Source of the DNA: UBA10908 sp964608965
GTDB lineage: Bacteria > Bacillota > Clostridia > Peptostreptococcales > Anaerovoracaceae
Direction of reading: 5' to 3'
DNA length: 64,000 nucleotides
NCBI GenBank assembly: GCA_964608965.1
Contig: CAZSPZ010000007.1
Span: 1-64,000, forward strand
The position numbers were made by a program, and so were the translations under genes. Positions within the stretch are counted from its first letter, which is position 1; the number at the start of each line of letters is the position of its first letter. Positions 25,325 to 33,664 of the stretch are shown here, one piece after another. The notes beneath the pieces are model-generated. The model saw nothing but the letters and a program-made list of their open reading frames with translations, was not told the DNA's origin and made no database searches.

Positions 25325-26362
25325 ATGCAGAAGAAAGGTAGCCCATTTGGCACACACAGAGTTATCGAACCCAAAGGAGTACTGCCCCAACCGGCAACAA
25401 AGGTTGACAACAACATGAATGAGCTGTACGACAACGAGGTTTTAATCAATGTCCAGACTCTCAACATCGACTCAGCTTCCTTTACACAAATCGAAGAACA
25501 AGCAAAAGGTGATTTGGAAGAAATCAAGAAAATCATGCTTCACAATGTCGAAGTACAGGGCAAACACAAAAACATGGTAACCGGTTCGGGCGGAATGCTC
25601 ATCGGCACCGTGGAAAAAATCGGAGAAAACTATGTCGGAGATTTAAAGGTCGGCGATAAAATTGCCACACTTGTATCTTTATCTCTTACTCCGCTGGTCA
25701 TCGACGAAATTCTTGCCATTCGCCCGGACATCGATCAAGTGGATATCAAAGGCCACGCAATTCTTTTCCAGAGCGGCATTTACGCTGTTCTTCCCAAAGA
25801 TATGGCAGAAACTCTTGCACTTTCCGTGCTGGACGTTGCAGGCGCTCCTGCTCAGACAAAGAGACTGGTTAAAGAAGGGGACAACGTTTTAGTCATCGGC
25901 GGCGGCGGGAAATCCGGCATGCTTTGCCTCTACGAAGCAAAGAAAAAAGCAGGCCCGACCGGCAAAGTTATCTGCGTTGCACATTCTTCCAAGAGCACAC
26001 AAAGAGCATTGGATCTTGGCCTTGCAGACGAAGTTTTCTCCTGCGACTCCACAGATGCTGTAGCAATGTACGAAAAAGTGATGGAACTTACAGACGGAAA
26101 GCTCTGCGACGTTGTTATTAACTGCGTCAACATCGAAAATACAGAGATGGCATCCATTCTCTGCTGCAAAGAAGACGGCACCGTCTATTTCTTCTCCATG
26201 GCTACAAGCTTTACAAAAGCTGCTTTGGGTGCAGAAGGCGTCGGCAAAGACATTAACATGATCGTCGGCAACGGTTATTGCAAAAACCACGCAAACATCG
26301 CGTTGGAAGTAATGAGAGAAAGCGAAGCCCTTAGAAAGGTATTCACAGAGCTCTACGCATAA
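25325..26362 (+). CDS. kdd: L-erythro-3,5-diaminohexanoate dehydrogenase
   Basis: It oxidatively deaminates 3,5-diaminohexanoate to 5-amino-3-oxohexanoate with NAD+. The 345-residue chain has a zinc-free alcohol-dehydrogenase-like plan: N-terminal GTHRVIEPKGVLP, the Rossmann loop VLVIGGGGKSGML near residues 188-200, and CDVVINCVNIENTEM near 265. AGGAGG precedes the ATG. It is first in the operon behind the sigma-54 promoter, followed by kamA 60 bases later. The adjacent activator carries a degenerate copy of this fold. Confidence 0.93.
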   Translation: MQKKGSPFGTHRVIEPKGVLPQPATKVDNNMNELYDNEVLINVQTLNIDSASFTQIEEQAKGDLEEIKKIMLHNVEVQGKHKNMVTGSGGMLIGTVEKIGENYVGDLKVGDKIATLVSLSLTPLVIDEILAIRPDIDQVDIKGHAILFQSGIYAVLPKDMAETLALSVLDVAGAPAQTKRLVKEGDNVLVIGGGGKSGMLCLYEAKKKAGPTGKVICVAHSSKSTQRALDLGLADEVFSCDSTDAVAMYEKVMELTDGKLCDVVINCVNIENTEMASILCCKEDGTVYFFSMATSFTKAALGAEGVGKDINMIVGNGYCKNHANIALEVMRESEALRKVFTELYA

Positions 26363-26422
26363 TCCGAAAAAAAGATACATATTTCTAAGTAATCTTTATA
26401 AGGTAAGAGTTAGGAGAATAAA

Positions 26423-27679
26423 ATGGCACGCAGAAATTTTAAAGACATCCAGCTGTGGAAAGATGTAACCGATGCGCAGTGGAACGACTGGCATTGGCAA
26501 ATTGAAAACAGAATCACCACAGTGGAAGATTTAAAAAAAGTAATCAACCTTACACCGCAGGAAGAAAAAGACATCACAGAAGTTTCCAAGAACTTCCGCA
26601 TGGGGATCACTCCTTATTATGCATCCCTTATGGATGTGGACGATCCAAGATGCCCTGTTAGAATGCAGGCGGTCCCTGTCATCGCAGAAAATCACAGAAG
26701 CGATGCGGACATGCTCGACCCCCTTCACGAAGACGAAGATTCTCCCGCGCCCGGGCTTACGCACAGATATCCGGACAGAGTTTTGTTCTTGATCACAGAT
26801 CAGTGTTCCATGTATTGCAGACACTGCACCAGAAGAAGACTTGCCGGCGAAACAGACGGAGCAAGGAGCATGGAGGATATTGACAAGTGTATAGAATATA
26901 TCAGAAATACACCGGTCGTAAGAGACGTTCTTCTTTCCGGAGGCGACTGCCTCTTGGTCGAGGATGACGTTCTTGAATATATCATCAAGAAAATAAGAGA
27001 AATTCCCCACGTGGAAATCATCAGAATGGGATCCAGAACTCCTGTGGTATGCCCTCAGCGTATTACAGACAATCTGGTCAACATGTTCAAAAAATATCAT
27101 CCGTTATGGTTGAACACCCACTTTAACCACCCCAAAGAAATGACTCCCGAAGCACAGGAAGCTTGCAGAAAACTTGCAGATGCCGGCCTTCCCCTCGGTA
27201 ACCAATCCGTATTGCTTCGCGGCGTAAACGATTGCCCGCACATCATGAGAGATTTGGTGCACGATCTTGTCAAGAACAGAGTTCGCCCCTACTATATTTA
27301 TCAATGCGACCTGTCCCTTGGAATCGAGCACTTCAGAACTTCAGTTTCTGCAGGCATCGAAATTATCGAAGGTCTTCGCGGCCATACGTCCGGTTATGCG
27401 GTTCCCACTTTCGTTGTGGACGCTCCCGGCGGCGGCGGAAAAATTCCTGTCATGCCCCAGTATATGATTTCTCAGTCGCCCGAAAAGGTAATACTCAGAA
27501 ATTACGAAGGCGTGATCACCACCTACTCAGAACCGCAGCTGCCTAAGTTAGACTGCACTTGCGATTACTGCACAGGAAAGAAACATTACGAATACGAAGG
27601 CGTAGAAGGGCTCCACAGAGGTCAAAGACTTGCGCTTGAACCTCAAAATCTGCTTCGCCACAAACGCAACAAGAAATAA
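26423..27679 (+). CDS. kamA: Lysine 2,3-aminomutase
   Basis: This radical SAM/PLP enzyme converts L-lysine to L-beta-lysine, the first pathway step. The 418 residues match the clostridial enzyme. CSMYCRHC (Cys128, Cys132, Cys135) binds the 4Fe-4S cluster, LLSGGDCLL follows near 178, and the PLP lysine is expected in DAPGGGGKIP near residue 340. Four or more Cys near the C-terminus (CTCDYCTG) fit the zinc site. AGGAGAA precedes the ATG. A strong hairpin follows the stop. Confidence 0.96.
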   Translation: MARRNFKDIQLWKDVTDAQWNDWHWQIENRITTVEDLKKVINLTPQEEKDITEVSKNFRMGITPYYASLMDVDDPRCPVRMQAVPVIAENHRSDADMLDPLHEDEDSPAPGLTHRYPDRVLFLITDQCSMYCRHCTRRRLAGETDGARSMEDIDKCIEYIRNTPVVRDVLLSGGDCLLVEDDVLEYIIKKIREIPHVEIIRMGSRTPVVCPQRITDNLVNMFKKYHPLWLNTHFNHPKEMTPEAQEACRKLADAGLPLGNQSVLLRGVNDCPHIMRDLVHDLVKNRVRPYYIYQCDLSLGIEHFRTSVSAGIEIIEGLRGHTSGYAVPTFVVDAPGGGGKIPVMPQYMISQSPEKVILRNYEGVITTYSEPQLPKLDCTCDYCTGKKHYEYEGVEGLHRGQRLALEPQNLLRHKRNKK

Positions 27680-27694
27680 CAAAACTTATAAAAG

Positions 27695-27734
27695 AGACTG
27701 GAATAGGGCGGAGCATATCCGCCCGATTCAGTCT
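27695..27734 (+). terminator. Intercistronic hairpin between kamA and kamB
   Basis: AGACTG pairs with CAGTCT outside, and GGGCGGA (27706-27712) with TCCGCCC (27718-27724) inside, with a small internal mismatch. Only three Ts follow, so partial termination or 3' end protection of the kdd-kamA message is more likely than a full stop. The genes downstream have no other obvious strong promoter. Confidence 0.6.
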
Positions 27735-27757
27735 TTAGGCAACTATCGGGAGGTCGC

Positions 27758-28795
27758 ATGAGTCTTCTTCGTCGTCTGGCAGATGAATATAAAACCCTTT
27801 CCATCGTCGGTATGGCAAAAAATTCCGGCAAGACGACAGCCTTAAACTATCTTTTGGAAGAAGCTTTCGACGAGGGACTTGTTGTGGGCGTCACGTCCAC
27901 CGGCCGCGACGGAGAAAGTACGGACTTAGTGACCGGAACAGATAAACCCAAAGTTTTCCTCTTCGAAGATACGATTGTATCGGTTCCCGTCAAACTTTAT
28001 GAGCTGGCGGAAACGGGCCTTGAGATTCTCAAACGCACGGTGTACAGAACTCCTCTGGGCAATATTTTGATTTGCCGCGTTGCTGAAAGCGGTTACGTTC
28101 AGATTGCAGGCCCGGGAAGCATTCAAGAACACAAGAAGCTCTGTGCGGATATGGAACAATTCGGAACGGATATTGTTTTTATAGACGGTGCAATCGATCG
28201 AAAATCCATTGCCTCTCCGGAGACGTCCGATGCCATTATCCTGGCGACGGGAGCTGTGTTATCCAGAAGCCTAAAGGTCGTCGTGGAAGAAACGGTTCAC
28301 ATTGTGTCCGTTTACAACACAGAAATTTTAACAGACGAAAAAGCATTTGCCATCCTTGAACCGGAACGTTCCGAAAATCACAGGATCATGCTGATAGACG
28401 ACGAATACAACAAAAGCGTGCTGCCTGTTCGCACCGGTCTTGGATCGAGCGCACTGCTGGATCAGGCAATCAATCAGCACACAAAATTTGTTTATATACC
28501 GGGCGCTTTTACCGAAAGCATCGTAGCGGGGATCAACCCTCAGAAGCTGACGGATATTACAATTATTCTGCCGGACCCCACAAAAGTCTTTATCGGCGCG
28601 ATCAAGTGGCAGCAGTTAAAGAAAAAAGGCCTGCATATCCAAGTGTTAAAAAACATCAAAGTTGCTGCTGTCACCGTGAATCCTTATGCGCCTGCAGGAT
28701 ATGCTTTCGATCACGAAGAGCTTAGAAACAGCGTAGCGAAGGCGTTGCCTTATATACCTGTTTTCGACGTTAGGGTAGGAGGATTTGATTCATGA
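27758..28795 (+). CDS. kamB: P-loop protein KamB (putative lysine 5,6-aminomutase reactivation partner)
   Basis: The 345-residue protein has a Walker A loop, GMAKNSGKTT (residues about 18-27), followed by VVGVTSTGRDGES, a nucleotide-dependent switch-like stretch, and DIVFIDGAIDRK near 140 as a Walker B candidate. No membrane segment. It is a constant member of lysine fermentation clusters next to kamC. Because the B12 aminomutase suffers suicide inactivation, an ATP-driven reactivation role has been suggested; this is inference, not shown by the sequence. Stop overlaps the kamC start (ATGA). Confidence 0.75.
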   Translation: MSLLRRLADEYKTLSIVGMAKNSGKTTALNYLLEEAFDEGLVVGVTSTGRDGESTDLVTGTDKPKVFLFEDTIVSVPVKLYELAETGLEILKRTVYRTPLGNILICRVAESGYVQIAGPGSIQEHKKLCADMEQFGTDIVFIDGAIDRKSIASPETSDAIILATGAVLSRSLKVVVEETVHIVSVYNTEILTDEKAFAILEPERSENHRIMLIDDEYNKSVLPVRTGLGSSALLDQAINQHTKFVYIPGAFTESIVAGINPQKLTDITIILPDPTKVFIGAIKWQQLKKKGLHIQVLKNIKVAAVTVNPYAPAGYAFDHEELRNSVAKALPYIPVFDVRVGGFDS

Positions 28796-30438
28796 GCACG
28801 ACTGCCGTAAAACTTCTTGCAAACACAAAAACCCGAAATGAAACGGGTTTCGAACATGTGCTCTCTGAAATTGAAATGTGTACGCCGTATGGAGTGCAAA
28901 GGAAAAAAGACCTGAAACCTTTTCTTCCGGGAGAGGAAGAATTTTTGAAGTCGGAATACGACGATACAGATGTTCTTTGTCGATTGGCAGAAAACCATTC
29001 GGCTCCGGTGGATGAACTCATCGCTTGTTTATGGGAAATCAAAGAGATGAGTCTTACTCTCTCAAGGTCCCTGGATCAAACGTTGACGGTAGTGGAACTG
29101 TTCGATGTCAAAACTTTTCTTTTAAATACAAAGAAAATTTCTGAAATACTGAAACTTCTTTTGCACAGTGTACCGGAAAGTTATACGCTGAAAGATACGG
29201 TTGATTTGCTCAATGTTCTTGATCCCTCCGGAGAAAGAATAGACACTTTTTATCTTTATGACGCCTTCAGCCCCACGCTTGCCGGTCTGCGCAAAGAAAA
29301 GCGCCAACTGGATTTGGACTTAAGGAGAGAGCAGAAAGCAATCGGTGGAAAACTGGAAAAGGAATATGGATTTCGCATGAATCCCAAATGCGAACTTCTG
29401 GTTCCCAAGGCAGATAAGAATCTTTTAGATACGGCGCTGAACCTGTCCGCGCTTCAAAAAATCGACGAAGACTATATGAGTCTTGTTTTTACAGTTGCCC
29501 CGACTGCCCAAATGGATGAAATAATTAAAAAGCAAGCGTTGCTCGAGGAAAAAATTGAGCAGGAGGAATTGCTTGTCCGTCAATATCTGACGGATAAAAT
29601 CGCAGAATCAGAAGAGGCGCTTCGCTATAATTGCACGATTTTGGGGAATTTGGATTTTGGTTTGGGAAAAGCAAGATATGCCGTTGCCCACGAGTGTCGC
29701 AGGCCTGTCATTTTGCAGGAGCATAAAATTAAGATCATAGACGGCCGAAATTTGGCAGTGGAAGATATCCTGAAAAAACAAAACAAAAAATACTGTCCTG
29801 TGAGCATCGAACTTTCCGATGGTGTATCCGCTATAACGGGTGCCAATATGGGCGGCAAGACAATCTCTTTAAAAATGCTCGGGCAAGTTGCTCTCCTGAC
29901 GCAATATGGATTTTATGTGCCGTGCAGGGAAGCGGAGATCGGCTTGTCGAATTTCGTGCAGATTTTGATTGGGGACAGTCAAAATGTTCAAAGAGGGCTG
30001 TCCAGCTTCGGCAGCGAAATGGAAGAGCTCCGGGAAATATTGGACCATGGCAAAGATCGGTCGCTTATCATGATCGACGAAATTGCCTCCGGGACCAATC
30101 CCACAGAGGGATTGGCGCTTACAAAGAGTTTTATCGCATATTTTGCCGCGAAGCCTTACATTACTGTAATCACAACCCATTTCGACTATGCGACGGTAGG
30201 GGAAAATATAACAAATCTCCAGGTGATGGGTTTATCCGGCGCCGATTTCACCAAACTCTCCAAAGAAATAGCCGGTGCAAGCCGCAAGGAGCGAATCGAA
30301 ATTATCGGAAAATACATGGATTACAGGCTGCATCGCGTGGAGGGTACAAGCAAAGTGCCCAGAGAAGCGCTGAATATCGCAAAAATGCTTGGAATTTACG
30401 ACGAAATTATAGAAGCTGCAAAAACGTATTTGATGTAA
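28792..30438 (+). CDS. kamC: MutS-like ATPase KamC (putative aminomutase reactivation factor)
   Basis: The 548-residue protein matches the core and ATPase part of MutS: helical clamp region about residues 60-330, Walker A TGANMGGKTISLK near 348, and the Walker B/signature LIMIDEIASGTNPTEG near 425. The N-terminal mismatch-recognition domain with its Phe-x-Glu wedge is missing, so a DNA repair role is unlikely. It is translationally coupled to kamB and 60 bases upstream of kamD. A service role for the B12/PLP aminomutase is the likeliest reading (inference). Confidence 0.78.
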   Translation: MSTTAVKLLANTKTRNETGFEHVLSEIEMCTPYGVQRKKDLKPFLPGEEEFLKSEYDDTDVLCRLAENHSAPVDELIACLWEIKEMSLTLSRSLDQTLTVVELFDVKTFLLNTKKISEILKLLLHSVPESYTLKDTVDLLNVLDPSGERIDTFYLYDAFSPTLAGLRKEKRQLDLDLRREQKAIGGKLEKEYGFRMNPKCELLVPKADKNLLDTALNLSALQKIDEDYMSLVFTVAPTAQMDEIIKKQALLEEKIEQEELLVRQYLTDKIAESEEALRYNCTILGNLDFGLGKARYAVAHECRRPVILQEHKIKIIDGRNLAVEDILKKQNKKYCPVSIELSDGVSAITGANMGGKTISLKMLGQVALLTQYGFYVPCREAEIGLSNFVQILIGDSQNVQRGLSSFGSEMEELREILDHGKDRSLIMIDEIASGTNPTEGLALTKSFIAYFAAKPYITVITTHFDYATVGENITNLQVMGLSGADFTKLSKEIAGASRKERIEIIGKYMDYRLHRVEGTSKVPREALNIAKMLGIYDEIIEAAKTYLM

Positions 30439-30498
30439 CGCAACGACTGTTATCAGTGTATAATTATCAATATATATTATGGATGAAGGAGAAGAAGG

Positions 30499-32058
30499 AT
30501 GACTAGCAAACTTAATTTAGACCCCAAGGTCATCGACAGCGCAAGGACATCGGCTGCTCACATTGCTGAAAGTATGCAGGAATTTATCAACAAGCATACG
30601 ACGGTATCAACGGAGAGAACCATTTTAAGGCTCCTTGGTGTGGATGGGATTGACGATGTGGAAAGACCCTTGCCAAACGTGCTTGTCGATGCTGTCAGGG
30701 ATGCAGGCGGACTTCCCAGGGGAATCGCCTATTGGATCGGTAATGCTATTATAAAGACCGGAAAAACACCGCAGGAAATAGCGGAAGCTGTGGGTCGCGG
30801 CGAATTAGATCTTATGAAGCTGGAAACCGGTAGCGTACAAGATGCCGCCAAGGCAATTGCTCCCTATGTGGAAGAATCTCTTGAAAAAATTCGGAAGCAA
30901 ACAGAAACGAGAAATAATTATCTCAAAACAATCGGAGAAGGCAGAAGGCCTTATCTTTACGTAATTGTAGCCACAGGGAACATTTACGAAGATGTTATTC
31001 AGGCGCAGGCTGCTGCAAGACAAGGCGCGGATATTATTGCTGTTATTCGAACCACGGCGCAATCTCTTCTTGACTATGTGCCTTATGGCCCGACTACCGA
31101 GGGTTTCGGCGGAACATACGCGACGCAGGAGAACTTCCGTATCATGAGGAAAGCTTTGGACGAAGTAGGCGAAGATATCGGACGTTATATACGTCTATGC
31201 AATTACAGCTCGGGCCTTTGCATGCCTGAAATCGCGGCAATGGGCGCATTAGAGCGTTTGGACGTCATGTTAAACGACGCTCTCTACGGAATTTTGTTCC
31301 GGGACATCAATATGCAAAGAACCATTATAGACCAATATTTTTCCAGAGTGATTATCGGTTACTGCGGAGTGATTTTCAATTCGGGAGAAGACAATTATCT
31401 TACGACGGACGATGCGATCGAATCCGCCCATACCGTTTTGGCTTCCCAATTTATGAATGAGCAATTCGCTGTTCTTGCAAATATCCCGGAAGGTCAAATG
31501 GGACTCGGCCATGCATTCGAAATGGACCCGATGACAGAAAACGGCTTCCTTTTGGAACTTTCCCAGGCGCAGATGGCAAAGGAAATTTTCCCCAATGCAT
31601 CACTTAAGTACATGCCTCCCACAAAGTTCATGACCGGAAACATTTTCCGCGGCCATATTCAGGATGCGCTCTTCAATTTGATTGCAGTATGGACAGGACA
31701 ATCTCTGCAGCTGCTTGGAATGCTTACAGAAGCGCTGCATACACCCCATCTTCACGATAGAATGCTCTCCATCGAAAACGCAAAATATGTGTTCAACAAT
31801 GCAAGAGACATCGGCGAGGAAGTCGAATATAAAAAAGACGGTATGATTCAAAAAAGAGCGCAGAAAGTTCTGAAAGATGCCGACGAGCTTCTCCATCAAA
31901 TTGAAAAAGACGGTCTCTTCCCCACGATCGAAGCGGGAAAATTTGCGGCTGTCAAGCGTCCGTTTAACGGAGGAAAGGGATTAAACGGAGTCTGTAAAAA
32001 TGACGAGATGTATTTTAATCCATTCATAGAAAAAATGTTAGGAGGGGCTAAGAGATGA
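30499..32058 (+). CDS. kamD: Lysine 5,6-aminomutase alpha subunit
   Basis: The 519-residue large subunit, with PLP- and B12-contacting barrel. It moves the terminal amino group of beta-lysine (or D-lysine) to give 3,5-diaminohexanoate (or 2,5-). The opening LNLDPKVIDSARTSA and the GRRPYLYVIVATGNIYED stretch near 150 are as I know for KamD. GGAGAAGAAGG precedes the ATG. The stop overlaps the kamE start by 4 bases, ensuring subunit balance. Confidence 0.94.
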   Translation: MTSKLNLDPKVIDSARTSAAHIAESMQEFINKHTTVSTERTILRLLGVDGIDDVERPLPNVLVDAVRDAGGLPRGIAYWIGNAIIKTGKTPQEIAEAVGRGELDLMKLETGSVQDAAKAIAPYVEESLEKIRKQTETRNNYLKTIGEGRRPYLYVIVATGNIYEDVIQAQAAARQGADIIAVIRTTAQSLLDYVPYGPTTEGFGGTYATQENFRIMRKALDEVGEDIGRYIRLCNYSSGLCMPEIAAMGALERLDVMLNDALYGILFRDINMQRTIIDQYFSRVIIGYCGVIFNSGEDNYLTTDDAIESAHTVLASQFMNEQFAVLANIPEGQMGLGHAFEMDPMTENGFLLELSQAQMAKEIFPNASLKYMPPTKFMTGNIFRGHIQDALFNLIAVWTGQSLQLLGMLTEALHTPHLHDRMLSIENAKYVFNNARDIGEEVEYKKDGMIQKRAQKVLKDADELLHQIEKDGLFPTIEAGKFAAVKRPFNGGKGLNGVCKNDEMYFNPFIEKMLGGAKR

Positions 32059-32828
32059 GTCATCTGAATACAACGGCGGCAAGCACAATCGATCTTACCA
32101 AGATCAAGCCCTACGGCGACACGTTTAACGACGGCATGGTTCAGACCAGCTTTACTTTACCGGTGCCCGACGGCGAAGAAACATGGGAAGCGGCAAAAAT
32201 ATTAGCTAAAAAAATGGGTTTGGACGAGCCTGCCGTAGTTTTCCATAAGGACCTTGGCATAGGCTACACTTATGTTATAGTTTATGGAAAGTGTCAGCAC
32301 ACAGTGGATTACACTTCCATTAAAGTTACAAAAGTCGAAGTGGATGTGATGGATCGCCTTCAATGCGAAAAGTACATCGAAGACAATATTAAGAGAACCG
32401 TCACGATGGTTGGAGCCTCCACAGGCACAGACGCCCACACTGTCGGGATTGACGCTATCATGAACATGAAAGGCTTCCACGGACATTTCGGGCTTGAACG
32501 TTACCATGGGATCAATGCCATTAACATGGGATCTCAAGTGCTCAACGAAGAACTGATCGCAAAAGCCATAGAAGTAAAGGCAGACGCCATTTTAGTTTCT
32601 CAGACGGTTACGCAAAAGGATGTTCATATCGCAAACCTTACCAATATGATCGAGCTTTGCGAAGCGGAAGGAATAAGAGATAAAATGCTGCTTCTCTGCG
32701 GCGGACCCAGAATTTCCCACGAACTGGCCCAGGAATTGGGATTTGATGCAGGTTTTGGCGGAGAAACCCATGCCGAAGATGTAGCATCTTTTGTTCTGAC
32801 AGAGTTGGTTGCAAGAAAACGGGTCTGA
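32055..32828 (+). CDS. kamE: Lysine 5,6-aminomutase beta subunit (B12-binding)
   Basis: The 257-residue subunit binds adenosylcobalamin base-off. The motif DAHTVG (Asp126, His128, Gly131) is the DxHxxG signature, and Lys139 in MNMKGFHGH is the PLP lysine: its 11-residue offset from the histidine equals that of the Clostridium sticklandii pair His133/Lys144. LLCGGPRISHELAQELGFDAGFG completes the B12 fold. It overlaps kamD and closes the lysine operon before a GC-rich hairpin. Confidence 0.95.
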   Translation: MSHLNTTAASTIDLTKIKPYGDTFNDGMVQTSFTLPVPDGEETWEAAKILAKKMGLDEPAVVFHKDLGIGYTYVIVYGKCQHTVDYTSIKVTKVEVDVMDRLQCEKYIEDNIKRTVTMVGASTGTDAHTVGIDAIMNMKGFHGHFGLERYHGINAINMGSQVLNEELIAKAIEVKADAILVSQTVTQKDVHIANLTNMIELCEAEGIRDKMLLLCGGPRISHELAQELGFDAGFGGETHAEDVASFVLTELVARKRV

Positions 32829-32911
32829 TATTCCCCAATTTTCTTAACAACATAGCAGCAAACGACAGTTAAAGAATAAGGAAGAAGAATAGAGTTTTGC
32901 ATCAAACCTTA

Positions 32912-32934
32912 GAAGGGGCGCGAAGCGCCCCTTC
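32912..32934 (+). terminator. GC-rich hairpin after kamE
   Basis: GAAGGGGCGC pairs perfectly with GCGCCCCTTC over a GAA loop. Only a short pyrimidine tail (TTCATC) follows, so it may leak into the racemase gene that starts at 32957. Confidence 0.7.
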
Positions 32935-32956
32935 TTCATCAGCAAAGGAATGTGTT

Positions 32957-33664
32957 ATGGAAAATATGTTAGGCGTCTTAGGCGGCATGGGCCCGTTGGC
33001 GTCACAGTTGTTTTATAAGATGATCACCGAAAAAACAGCGGCGGAAAAAGATCAGGATCACATCAATATGATGATACTCAATCATGCGACAATGCCTGAC
33101 CGTACGGAAGCCATTTTGAGCGGAGACACGAAAAAAACGTACGAGCTGCTTCTGGAAGATTGCAAAGTCTTGGAAAGTTCAGGATGTAAGGCGATTGTCA
33201 TCACATGCAATACAGCCCATTACTTTGTTCATCAATTCGAAAACGCAGTAGGCATTCCGATCCTGAGTATGATTCGCGAATCCGCCAAGGAAATGGGACG
33301 CCTGCACAAAGGCTGCAGCGTAGGAATTCTGGCTACCGACGGAACGATTCAAACAAAGCTCTATCAGGAAGCCTTAATACAAGAGGGAATAACTCCTTAT
33401 ATAGTAAGCCCCAAAAGTCAGGAATTGACCATGCATTTAATTTATGATTGTATAAAAAACGGAAAACCCGCCGATCGGGATGCACTGTCTTATATTGACA
33501 ACGAACTGAAAAGCAGCGGCTGCTGCGGCGCATTGCTCGCTTGCACGGAGCTTTCCGTCATAAAATCGGAAGAGGCTTTAGATTCTTTTTATGCAGACCC
33601 CATGGAAATTTTGGCTGAGAGAGCCATTGAATTTATGGGCAAGAAAGTGAGGGTTCGGCTGTGA
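32957..33664 (+). CDS. Aspartate/glutamate racemase family protein
   Basis: The 235-residue PLP-independent racemase has both catalytic cysteines, ITCNTAH (Cys84) and LLACTELS (Cys196), and the opening LGVLGGMGPLAS. Aspartate is the classic substrate, but related RacX-type enzymes accept lysine, arginine or ornithine, so a D-lysine salvage role next to the kam operon is possible (inference). AAAGGA spaces the ATG at 32957; an upstream in-frame ATG at 32897 runs through the hairpin and is rejected. Its stop overlaps the GTG of pckG. Confidence 0.88.
   Translation: MENMLGVLGGMGPLASQLFYKMITEKTAAEKDQDHINMMILNHATMPDRTEAILSGDTKKTYELLLEDCKVLESSGCKAIVITCNTAHYFVHQFENAVGIPILSMIRESAKEMGRLHKGCSVGILATDGTIQTKLYQEALIQEGITPYIVSPKSQELTMHLIYDCIKNGKPADRDALSYIDNELKSSGCCGALLACTELSVIKSEEALDSFYADPMEILAERAIEFMGKKVRVRL

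Noticed and set aside
28792..30438. Calling kamC a DNA mismatch repair MutS or MutS2
   Set aside because: The mismatch-recognition domain and the Smr nuclease domain are missing, and it sits inside the aminomutase operon.
32897..32956. Upstream in-frame start for the racemase
   Set aside because: The extension would translate through the kamE hairpin and has no ribosome site; the ATG at 32957 has one.
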